DNA of 40,814 nucleotides, taken from assembly GCA_041746855.1 (NCBI GenBank), contig JBGTGG010000012.1:1-40814 (forward strand), given 5' to 3'. Of the stretch, positions 34,620 through 40,814 are shown in pieces (position 1 is the first letter of the stretch; each line of letters begins with the position of its first letter). The notes under the pieces were generated by a model that was not told the DNA's origin, did no database searches, and saw nothing but the letters and a program-made list of their open reading frames with translations. The DNA comes from JBGTGG01 sp041746855. GTDB lineage: Bacteria > Bacteroidota > Bacteroidia > Cytophagales > Cyclobacteriaceae. A program made the translations under genes and the position numbers.

Positions 34620-35396
34620 ATGAGCAAAATTTATACCACGGAAATAACTTCTGAGGAAATCCAGTCGGACAACCCCATTCACCAACGGCTTACAAAGGCC
34701 TATGTTGTGGCAGAAGAATTTGTTTCCGGCAATTTATTGGAAATAGGTTGTGGAGAGGGGCGCGGATTTAGTTATTTAAAACCCTTTATTTCGGAATACA
34801 CTGCCGTAGATAAAATTGAATCCGCAATCCTCAAACTTCAGCAAAAACATCCGGAAGGAAAATTCATCCGCATGGACATTCCCCCTCTTCACCATCTGGA
34901 GGACAACACCTATGATAGCATTGTCAGCTTTCAGGTGATTGAACACATTGAAGATGATGAATTTTTTCTAAAGGAAATATACCGTGTTTTAAAACCGGGT
35001 GGCATTGCATTGCTTACAACACCTAATCGCAAAATGTCGCTTTCGCGGAATCCGTGGCACATTCGTGAATATCTGCCAACTGAACTTGAAAAAATCGCTG
35101 CCACTATTTTTCCAATTGTTGAATTGAAAGGCATTACCGGCAATGAAAAAGTAATGACCTACTATGAGCAAAATAAAAAGTCGGTAGAACGGATTACACG
35201 TTGGGATTTTCTGAATTTACAATATCGCTTGCCTTCCGCTTTGTTAAGAATCCCTTATGATGTATTAAATCGGCTCAACCGCAACAAACTACAGCAAAGT
35301 GATGATGGGCTTGTAAAAAGTATTCACCACAGCGACTATATTGTTGTAGATAATGCAGAAAATGCCCTTGATCTGCTGCTAATCGTACGGAAATAG
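34620..35396 (+). CDS. class I SAM-dependent methyltransferase
   Basis: A 258-residue methyltransferase starting at ATG 34620. Motif I is LEIGCGEGRGF, with the acidic residue of motif II at AVDKIES. Motif IV is YDSIVSFQVIEHI and motif VI/post is VLKPGGIALLTTPN. Arg/Lys-rich helices fill the C-terminal half. The neighbours (GWxTD and TPR proteins) give no substrate clue. UbiE/MenG-like, cell-surface lipid or sugar methylation are all possible. A longer in-frame start at 34563 is unlikely because a promoter element lies within it. A hairpin just after the stop marks the end of the unit. Confidence 0.85.
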   Translation: MSKIYTTEITSEEIQSDNPIHQRLTKAYVVAEEFVSGNLLEIGCGEGRGFSYLKPFISEYTAVDKIESAILKLQQKHPEGKFIRMDIPPLHHLEDNTYDSIVSFQVIEHIEDDEFFLKEIYRVLKPGGIALLTTPNRKMSLSRNPWHIREYLPTELEKIAATIFPIVELKGITGNEKVMTYYEQNKKSVERITRWDFLNLQYRLPSALLRIPYDVLNRLNRNKLQQSDDGLVKSIHHSDYIVVDNAENALDLLLIVRK

Positions 35397-35404
35397 GCGT
35401 TCTG

Positions 35405-35426
35405 GTAGCATTACGCTACGTTAGTT
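35405..35426 (+). terminator. probable terminator after the methyltransferase
   Basis: GTAGC and GCTAC (35405-35419) form a short stem around ATTAC, followed by GTTAGTTTTTA. It begins 9 nt after the stop codon. The stem is short, so termination is probable rather than certain. Confidence 0.5.
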
Positions 35427-35465
35427 TTTACAGTATTTAGCCATTTTCAGGTGATTAGTATTTAA

Positions 35466-35473
35466 TAACTTTG
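35466..35473 (+). promoter_or_regulatory. TAnnTTTG -7 element of the TPR gene
   Basis: TAACTTTG matches the consensus and lies 28 nt before the ATG. No clear -33 TTTG is seen. Confidence 0.5.
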
Positions 35474-35501
35474 CCATAGATCAAATTCTATCCCTATTAC
35501 A

Positions 35502-38500
35502 ATGCGAATACTTTCAAGCTGTCTTTTGGTTGTCTTTTCAAGTCTGGGCGTTTTGGCACAGCAATCGGATTCACTCATGCAGGTTCAATGGGAATCCGCA
35601 TTAAAAAAGTTAAAAGACGGAAATGGACGTGATGCCAATGTGCAATTCACACAACTCATCAATTCTAATTTTTCAAATAAGGAAGTATTTGTAAAACGTG
35701 GTATAACCTATTACGATCAGCAGGATTATCAAAAGGCGAAAAGTGATTTTGATGATGCGGTAAAAGCACGGATTAACACTGCCGAACTTTTTGAGTACCG
35801 TGGAAATACCAAATATAATCTTGATGATTATCAAGGCGGTGCTACTGACTTGGAAAAAGCCGTAAGCATGGGTGCGGAAAAATTTGAAACATTTGTGAAC
35901 CTCGGCAACTCAAAATTCAGAATGGAAAATTACCGGGAAGCTATTTCGAATTATGACAAAGCAGTAAGTCGTGGAAAAGCAGATGCCGTACTCTACAACA
36001 ACCGTGGGAAAGCAAAATTCATTTTAAAAGATTATCCGGGCTCTATACTGGATTTTGACAAAGCTTTAGAACTGAAACCGGGATATGAAAAAGCAATTGA
36101 AAATCGGGCGGAAGCACGCTACATTACAAAAGACTGGAAAGGAGCGGTTGCAGATTTCGAACAAATGCTTGCCTCAGGACGTGCAGATGTTGAAATCTAT
36201 CAGAAAGTTGGGACCGCAAAATATTTATTGAACGACTATGAAGGTGCTGCTACCGCATTAACCAAAGTCATTCAAAAGGGTGTAAAAGACAAAGAGGTTT
36301 TCAGAATGCACGGACTAAGCCTTGCCCAAAAAGGTGAATGTACTGAATCATCAAAAAGTCTGGCCGCTGCTGTTTCGATGGGCTTAACCGATAAAGATGT
36401 GTTTGCTCACTTAGGAAGCTGCCAATACAAAGCCGGTGAAAATGCTCCCGCCATTGAATCCTTAAGTCGGGCGATCAGCATGGGTGTTGCTTCCAAGGAA
36501 GTTTACTTGTATAAAGGCCAGGCCGAGTATGCACAGAAAGATTTTGACAACGCCAGCAAGGATTTGGAAAAAGCAGTAAGCCTTGGTGCGAAGGATTATG
36601 ATGCCTTCAAAAATTTAGGCGACATGCAATTCCTGAAAAAGAATTATCCCAGTGCCATCAAGTATTACGATGACGCAATCGCTATCTCCGCCAAGGATGC
36701 CGTTGTTTTTAACAACAGAGGAAAAGCAAAACTCAATCAAGGTGAAACCCAACCGGCCATTGCCGACTTTGATAAAGCACTCGCATTAAATCCGGATTAT
36801 GCAAAAGCGAGTATCAACCGCGGAACAGCAAAATATACGTTGCGTGATTATGAAGGTACAGCTGCCGACCTAACGAAAGGTATTGTAAGCGAAACCGCAA
36901 CACCAGAAGTTTTGACCATGCTTGGTATTTCGCAATACAACAACAACCAAAAAGATATCGCGCAGGCCTATTTGGAAAAAGCCATGAATGCGGGATCCAA
37001 AGAAGGAAAGGTTGCCCTATACCTTGGCTATATCCGATTTGATAGAGGAGACTTCAAAGGTGCTTATGAAGCATTTATACAAGCCGAAACCAATGGCGAG
37101 AAAGAAGATGATTTGTATATGAAAAGAGGAAAGGCTTCTTTTCAACTCAAGAATTATCCGGCCACAATTATTGATTTAGAAAAAATTGTACAAAAAGATA
37201 AGGGTGATTTAACCACCTACGAAAATCTTGGATTGGCGTATATCCTTACTGATAAAGAAGCCGAAGCGATTCCATCATTGGAAAAAGCAGCAACATTGGG
37301 AAGCAAAAATAAAGACATTTATTACCGGTTAGGTAACGCAAAGTTCAAAGCCAACAATTTCACTGCGGCCATTGAAGCGTATGACAAAGCCATTACATTG
37401 GGCGCGAGTGACGAAGTGATCTTTAATAATCGCGGTAAGGCAAAATTCAACGCAGGTCTTGTAAAAGAATCGATAGAAGATTATGATCGCGCTATTGGCA
37501 TTAAAAAAGATTATACTACTGCCCTTTCAAATCGTGCTGCTGCGCGATATCAACTAATGGATTATCCAGGTACCATTGCCGACTTGTCCATCGTATCTGC
37601 GAGAGGTGCCGCTACCGCTGCTGAACAAGGGATGTTGGGAATTTCTAAATTTAAAATCAAAGAATATGCAGGCGCCATTACTGCATTGAGCAGTGCCCTT
37701 GAACAAGGAAACAATGAGCCCGCTGTTTTTGCGGCACGCGGCAGCTCCCTTTACGAAACCAAAGAGTATGAAAAAGCAATCCCCGATTTAACAAAAGCAA
37801 TTGATGGTGGTATGGCCGATGCTACCGTACTCTTTCACAGAGGCGCTTCCAATTATAATCTAAAAAATTATCCTGCTGCCAACACTGACCTTGATAAAGC
37901 CATCAATGCTGGAATAAAAGATGCACTGGCCTTTGATATGCGTGGGTATTGCCGATACGAAGCGAAGAAGTACGATGGGGCAATTTCTGATTTTAATGAG
38001 GCGGTCGAAATGGATCCTAAATTATCAATTGCTTTTTATCATCGGGGTGATGCAAAATTTGTGACCAACAATCTTCCGGGAGCAATTGAAGATTATACCC
38101 AAGCCAACAACCTGGGATTTACCGATCCGACTTTATACAACAACAGAGGAAAAGCATACGCGAAACAAGAAAATTATCCGGCAGCGATTGCCGATTATGG
38201 TCGCGCGATTGGAAAAAAAGTCGATTACTCGAAAGCCTATCAAAACAGAGGTGAGGTTTACATAATCCAAAAAGATTATGAGAATGCAGTGAAAGATTTC
38301 CGTATGGTAGAAAGGCTTACCGAAAAACCGGGACCAGAACTTTATCGCATGTTGGGCAATGCCTATTATGATATGGGAAAATACCCGGTTGCCCTTGATT
38401 ACTTTGATAAACTTATTGCTGCCGGTGAAATTGATAAGGACACGTATTACAGACGCGGCTTTATTCAATTGGAAATGGAAGACTTCACACCTGCATTGAA

Positions 38501-38978
38501 AGATTTTGAAAGCGCGATTAAAGCAGGTGAAAAAACTGTACCCCTTTACATGGCCCAATCGCGCGCCTATCTCGGAGTAGGTGATACCAAATCCGCAATC
38601 TCCGCTTTGAACAATGCAACCACTCTCGATCCTTCGTATGTTGATGCCATGTATAATCGCGCCATCATCAAAGAAGACCTTGGCGACTTTGAAGGAGCAT
38701 TGCTCGATTACAACAAATTGATTCAAACAAATAAAGAAGATGCAATGGCCTACTACAACCGCTCCACCTGCCGGGCAGAACTGGGAGATCCCGGAGCCGG
38801 AATTTCAGATTTGGATGAGGCCATCCGTATTCAACCAAAAAATGCTTCCTTCTACAAACAGCGCGGTAATTTTTACTATCAATTGGAAGAAAAAGACAAA
38901 GCATGTTTTGATTGGCGTAGAGCGGTTGAGTTTGGTGATGCAAAAGCAAGATTCCAGATTGACCAATATTGTAAGTAG
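35502..38978 (+). CDS. giant tetratricopeptide-repeat protein
   Basis: A 1158-residue exported protein made of about 33 consecutive TPR units after a signal peptide (MRILSSCLLVVFSSLGVLA-QQ). Each unit has the expected pattern of small residues, A/G at positions 8 and 20, Y/F at 11 and 24, and N/D-P or G-x-x-D near 32. No enzymatic domain is seen; the C-terminus ends in a Cys-containing cap (EEKDKACFDW). It should be an extended periplasmic or cell-surface scaffold. The array has a strict super-period: the block NNRGKA recurs at 35997, 36711, 37425 and 38139, exactly 714 nt (238 residues, 7 TPRs) apart. The stop abuts the next ATG with no gap. Confidence 0.92.
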   Translation: MRILSSCLLVVFSSLGVLAQQSDSLMQVQWESALKKLKDGNGRDANVQFTQLINSNFSNKEVFVKRGITYYDQQDYQKAKSDFDDAVKARINTAELFEYRGNTKYNLDDYQGGATDLEKAVSMGAEKFETFVNLGNSKFRMENYREAISNYDKAVSRGKADAVLYNNRGKAKFILKDYPGSILDFDKALELKPGYEKAIENRAEARYITKDWKGAVADFEQMLASGRADVEIYQKVGTAKYLLNDYEGAATALTKVIQKGVKDKEVFRMHGLSLAQKGECTESSKSLAAAVSMGLTDKDVFAHLGSCQYKAGENAPAIESLSRAISMGVASKEVYLYKGQAEYAQKDFDNASKDLEKAVSLGAKDYDAFKNLGDMQFLKKNYPSAIKYYDDAIAISAKDAVVFNNRGKAKLNQGETQPAIADFDKALALNPDYAKASINRGTAKYTLRDYEGTAADLTKGIVSETATPEVLTMLGISQYNNNQKDIAQAYLEKAMNAGSKEGKVALYLGYIRFDRGDFKGAYEAFIQAETNGEKEDDLYMKRGKASFQLKNYPATIIDLEKIVQKDKGDLTTYENLGLAYILTDKEAEAIPSLEKAATLGSKNKDIYYRLGNAKFKANNFTAAIEAYDKAITLGASDEVIFNNRGKAKFNAGLVKESIEDYDRAIGIKKDYTTALSNRAAARYQLMDYPGTIADLSIVSARGAATAAEQGMLGISKFKIKEYAGAITALSSALEQGNNEPAVFAARGSSLYETKEYEKAIPDLTKAIDGGMADATVLFHRGASNYNLKNYPAANTDLDKAINAGIKDALAFDMRGYCRYEAKKYDGAISDFNEAVEMDPKLSIAFYHRGDAKFVTNNLPGAIEDYTQANNLGFTDPTLYNNRGKAYAKQENYPAAIADYGRAIGKKVDYSKAYQNRGEVYIIQKDYENAVKDFRMVERLTEKPGPELYRMLGNAYYDMGKYPVALDYFDKLIAAGEIDKDTYYRRGFIQLEMEDFTPALKDFESAIKAGEKTVPLYMAQSRAYLGVGDTKSAISALNNATTLDPSYVDAMYNRAIIKEDLGDFEGALLDYNKLIQTNKEDAMAYYNRSTCRAELGDPGAGISDLDEAIRIQPKNASFYKQRGNFYYQLEEKDKACFDWRRAVEFGDAKARFQIDQYCK
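35994..38850 (+). repeat. TPR super-repeat with exact 714-nt period
   Basis: The codon Y/F before NNRGKA falls at 35994, 36708, 37422 and 38136, each exactly 714 nt apart. Within each unit, further blocks align in the same order: D(Y/F)xxAL, NRxxARY, DYxGxxADL and, in two units, MLGIS. The length is 7 x 34 residues, so the repeat unit is a seven-TPR module present about four times with diverged ends. Confidence 0.85.
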
Positions 38979-39440
38979 ATGAATTCCAAATCACTTCTGT
39001 TTTTAATCGTGCTCGCGCTTGGCAGTTCGTGCCATTCTTATAAAGAATACGACAAAGAGTCCTTCCCTACTTACACCTGGAAATCCGGACAAGAAATTAT
39101 TTTTCGGCCAACGATTGAAGATGTCGGTAAGACCTATTCAATGTCACTAGGGATTCGACATATTTTTGGCTTCGAGGCAAGCAGTATAAATGTTTCCGTA
39201 AAAGTGATTTCACCGAGTGGGAAAGAAAAATCTAAAAATTATGAACTTCAAATTCGTGATAAGAACAACGAATACATAGCAAGTTGTGGAGGCGATCTAT
39301 GTGATCTCGAAACAGTAGTTGACGAAAATATTTCGTTTGATGAACCCGGTGAGTTCACATTTGTGATTACCCATGGTCACCCTGGTATGAAAATAGCTGG
39401 TATTATGGAGCTGGGTTTAATACTCGATGGGAATGACTGA
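38979..39440 (+). CDS. GldH-like lipoprotein
   Basis: A 153-residue lipoprotein starting directly after the TPR stop codon. The signal peptide ends LGSSC (C18). The body has the GldH-like pattern: a TYSMSLGIRH segment, GGDLCDLETV, DEPGEFTFVITHG and GIMELGLILD. It lines up with the true gldH at 25672-26148 on G-D-x-x-D, F-x-x-x-G and G-(I/M)-x-x-x-G blocks, but identity is low. It is probably a paralogue or a second GldH-family member. Co-transcription with the giant TPR gene suggests the two act together in the envelope. Confidence 0.75.
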   Translation: MNSKSLLFLIVLALGSSCHSYKEYDKESFPTYTWKSGQEIIFRPTIEDVGKTYSMSLGIRHIFGFEASSINVSVKVISPSGKEKSKNYELQIRDKNNEYIASCGGDLCDLETVVDENISFDEPGEFTFVITHGHPGMKIAGIMELGLILDGND

Positions 39441-39594
39441 TCAGTCTTGCTCCTCATTGCTCAATGATTTCAACACCCACTGAATCATCTCCACTTCATC
39501 AACAATCGACCAGGAGTGTGGATGGCGCATCCCATGCTTCGGTAACCAGGTTGTTTTGTAGTCATAAATTCAGCTTGTTCATTTCCTGAAAGCA
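39441..39594 (-). pseudogene. stranded 3' end of an alpha/beta hydrolase gene
   Basis: On the minus strand this piece encodes GNEQAEFMTTKQPGYRS before a one-base deletion shifts the frame. In the restored frame it continues to a VLKSLSNEEQD end with stop at 39441-39443. It is about 96% identical at the DNA level to the 3' end of the intact gene at 40274-40814 over 129/130 bp (4 substitutions, 1 indel). The stop abuts the GldH-like stop, so this was probably the original 3' end of the hydrolase gene. Confidence 0.85.
39466..39594. repeat. direct repeat copy 1 (about 129 bp)
   Basis: Near-exact direct repeat of 40284-40413, with three clustered substitutions, one more near the left end and one missing base. 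The two copies flank the MNT/HEPN island at 39595-40283. Confidence 0.9.
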
Positions 39595-39637
39595 CTCCAC
39601 AACGCTGCCGTCAAGCCCGTAAAAGGACAATTTTCAT

Positions 39638-39645
39638 TATATTTG
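39638..39645 (+). promoter_or_regulatory. TAnnTTTG -7 element before the MNT gene
   Basis: TATATTTG matches the Bacteroidota -7 consensus. The -33 position is not convincing, so it is only a candidate for the nucleotidyltransferase gene 88 nt downstream. Confidence 0.4.
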
Positions 39646-39732
39646 ATATATTAAATCGCCATTAAGATAATCCTGATTATTTCCCCGCTGAGGCGGGATA
39701 AGCATCTGACCACGAACAAAATTTATTAACAG

Positions 39733-40068
39733 ATGAATTTAAATTCTTTAATAAGCGGGAAGCATAATGACTTCATTAACCTGTGCAGACAACATAGGGT
39801 TAGTAAAATCTATGCTTTTGGGTCTTCTATAACCGACCATTTCGACCCTGTTAATAGTGACATTGACGTGATAGTGGATTTAGATATCAAAGATCCAATA
39901 GAATACGGAGAAGCACTTCTTTCGCTTTGGGACAATTTGGAGATTTTTTTTGAAAGGAAAGTAGACTTGTTAACCGAGGACTCATTAACCAATCCTTACC
40001 TAAGAAAAAGCATTGAGTCTACAAAAAAATTGATCTATGACGGACAAGTAGAAAAAGTATTTTTCTGA
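39733..40068 (+). CDS. MNT-domain nucleotidyltransferase (HEPN/MNT antitoxin)
   Basis: A 111-residue minimal nucleotidyltransferase. The active-site pattern is G30-S31 in YAFGSSITDHF, then D43 and D45 in SDIDVIVD, and D78 in ERKVDLLT. This is the MntA-type antitoxin, which in characterised HEPN/MNT pairs AMPylates a tyrosine of the HepT ribonuclease to silence it. Here the toxin gene directly downstream is wrecked, so this is an orphan antitoxin. It lies inside the direct-repeat-flanked island. Confidence 0.88.
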   Translation: MNLNSLISGKHNDFINLCRQHRVSKIYAFGSSITDHFDPVNSDIDVIVDLDIKDPIEYGEALLSLWDNLEIFFERKVDLLTEDSLTNPYLRKSIESTKKLIYDGQVEKVFF

Positions 40069-40241
40069 CGTTTTAATTTCGATAGATCATATTTTATCTT
40101 TTGCAAATGATTTAAAATCGTTTGACCAATACAAATAGACTGATTCATTCCTACGACAACGTTGACGACAGAATAATTTGGACAATCATAAGACGACATC
40201 TTATTCCGCTGAAAGAAGAGGTCGAGAAAACGATCAGTTGA
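40067..40241 (+). pseudogene. remnant of a HEPN toxin gene
   Basis: Two pieces of a HepT-like protein are readable. The first, from 40067, reads DVLISIDHILSFANDLKSFD and ends in TAG at 40136-40138. The second, in another frame from about 40128, reads TNRLIHSYDNVDDRIIWTI to TGA 40239-40241. The HEPN motif is normally R-x4-H-x-Y; the His and Tyr survive, but the Arg position is Thr. The middle of the gene, about 40-50 codons, is missing. The toxin is inactive on both counts. Confidence 0.75.
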
Positions 40242-40273
40242 AATGGTAATGGCCCGGTTCCAGATTGATCATT

Positions 40274-40814
40274 TTATTGAAGGGATTTCAACACCCATTG
40301 AATCATCTCCACTTCATCAACAATCGACCAGGAGTGTGGATGGCGCATCCCATTGCTTCGGTAACCAGGTTGTTTCGCTGTCATAAATTCAGCTTGTTCA
40401 TTTCCTGAAAGCAAAAGCCTGCTGATCAATTCAGATGCTTCAAGTGCATTCGAATCAAAAAGGCTTCGTCTTCGATTATTTAATTGCCACTCCACATCGA
40501 TATCGTGATAAACACGTACCGGAATAGTTGTTAAAAATTTCTCATTTCCGGGTTCATTTAATTGTCTATTGAAAGGAGTTAATGCATTGTACCGCTCCGG
40601 GTTCTTTGCGGGATCTCCAATCTCTTTCATCATGATGGTAGAAATAAAATTCGCTTCGCCTACACCCGCTTCAGAAAAATTTTTGACTTTCTCACGTTCA
40701 AAATAGTCCCAAATCGCAAATAAATCGACCGGTGAATCAACAGCGAATACAGCTTGCGGAATAATTGGGGCCTCTTCTTTTTTCTCATGACAATATCCGG
40801 CATACCGTAAACTA
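40274..40814 (-). CDS. alpha/beta hydrolase, C-terminal part
   Basis: The minus-strand frame is open from the window edge (40813) to TAA/stop near 40274, about 179 residues. The extra 60 residues beyond the first Met (40633) begin SLRYAGYCHE and include VFAVDSPVDLF, the kind of strand carrying the catalytic Asp after a nucleophile elbow that would lie just outside the window. HPHSWSIVD near the end carries the likely catalytic His. The C-terminus VLKSLQ differs from the VLKSLSNEEQD of the stranded copy, which suggests it was replaced. Alpha/beta-hydrolase fold is likely; the substrate is unknown. Confidence 0.65.
   Translation of the reverse strand, partial: SLRYAGYCHEKKEEAPIIPQAVFAVDSPVDLFAIWDYFEREKVKNFSEAGVGEANFISTIMMKEIGDPAKNPERYNALTPFNRQLNEPGNEKFLTTIPVRVYHDIDVEWQLNNRRRSLFDSNALEASELISRLLLSGNEQAEFMTAKQPGYRSNGMRHPHSWSIVDEVEMIQWVLKSLQ
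40284..40413. repeat. direct repeat copy 2 (about 130 bp)
   Basis: The 3' end of the intact hydrolase gene, matching 39466-39594 in the same orientation. Confidence 0.9.

Noticed and set aside
38133..38726. 197-residue antisense ORF inside the TPR gene
   Set aside because: It is the shadow of a long, highly biased repeat gene; no domain or start signal supports it.
35994..38850. Long tandem repeat as a CRISPR-like or satellite array
   Set aside because: The units are in frame, protein-coding TPRs without spacers.

Overview
The window reads as a chromosomal segment of a Bacteroidota bacterium, most likely a free-living or gliding member of the Cytophagales. The evidence is a type IX secretion core pair (PorU, PorV), GldH, a GWxTD-domain protein, an Nqr-type NADH dehydrogenase subunit, many OM lipoproteins, A/T-rich start regions without strong Shine-Dalgarno sites, and repeated copies of the Bacteroidota -7 promoter element TAnnTTTG. 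I cannot assign a genus.

Layout. 1-1547: 3' end of a FabG-type reductase, a MORN-like lipoprotein and a DinB-family protein. 1589-5689: a sulfur/methionine operon with a TAnnTTTG promoter, a SAM-I (S-box) riboswitch, an unannotated 47-codon ORF ending in a run of cysteine codons, then metY, metX and hom, closed by a strong hairpin. 5759-7159: a stand-alone nqrF with its own promoter and terminator. 7425-7838: a GxxExxY gene broken by one in-frame TGA. 7923-11827: an orphan MASE1 histidine kinase, an arginase-like protein with an incomplete metal site and a DUF6503-type lipoprotein. 11822-18411 (minus): FAD oxidoreductase, a very large PD40/beta-barrel protein, YicC and a divergent Nramp-like transporter. 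18498-25675 (plus): MBL hydrolase, pssA, porU, porV and a catalytically dead M16 homologue, tightly packed with start/stop overlaps. 25672-28610 (minus): purD, a PSP1/RicT protein and gldH. 28732-30927 (minus): recQ. 31522-38978: mannose-1-P guanylyltransferase, rlmB, a GWxTD protein, a methyltransferase and a 1158-residue TPR protein. 38979-40814: a second GldH-like lipoprotein, then a small accessory island holding an MNT antitoxin and a wrecked HEPN toxin, flanked by a 129/130-bp direct repeat of the 3' end of an alpha/beta-hydrolase gene that runs off the window.

How the genes work together. metY, metX and hom carry aspartate semialdehyde to homoserine, O-acetylhomoserine and homocysteine, and the leader appears able to read both the end product (SAM) and the sulfur donor pool (cysteine). 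PorU and PorV are the sortase and shuttle of type IX secretion; GldH, the GWxTD protein, the PD40/barrel protein and the TPR protein are further envelope parts. purD, recQ, rlmB, pssA and yicC are housekeeping genes.

The most interesting signal is the tandem SAM riboswitch plus poly-cysteine leader ORF (1651-1997). Next are the toxin-antitoxin island that appears to have replaced the 3' end of its target gene (39441-40413) and the exact 714-nt super-periodicity of the TPR gene.
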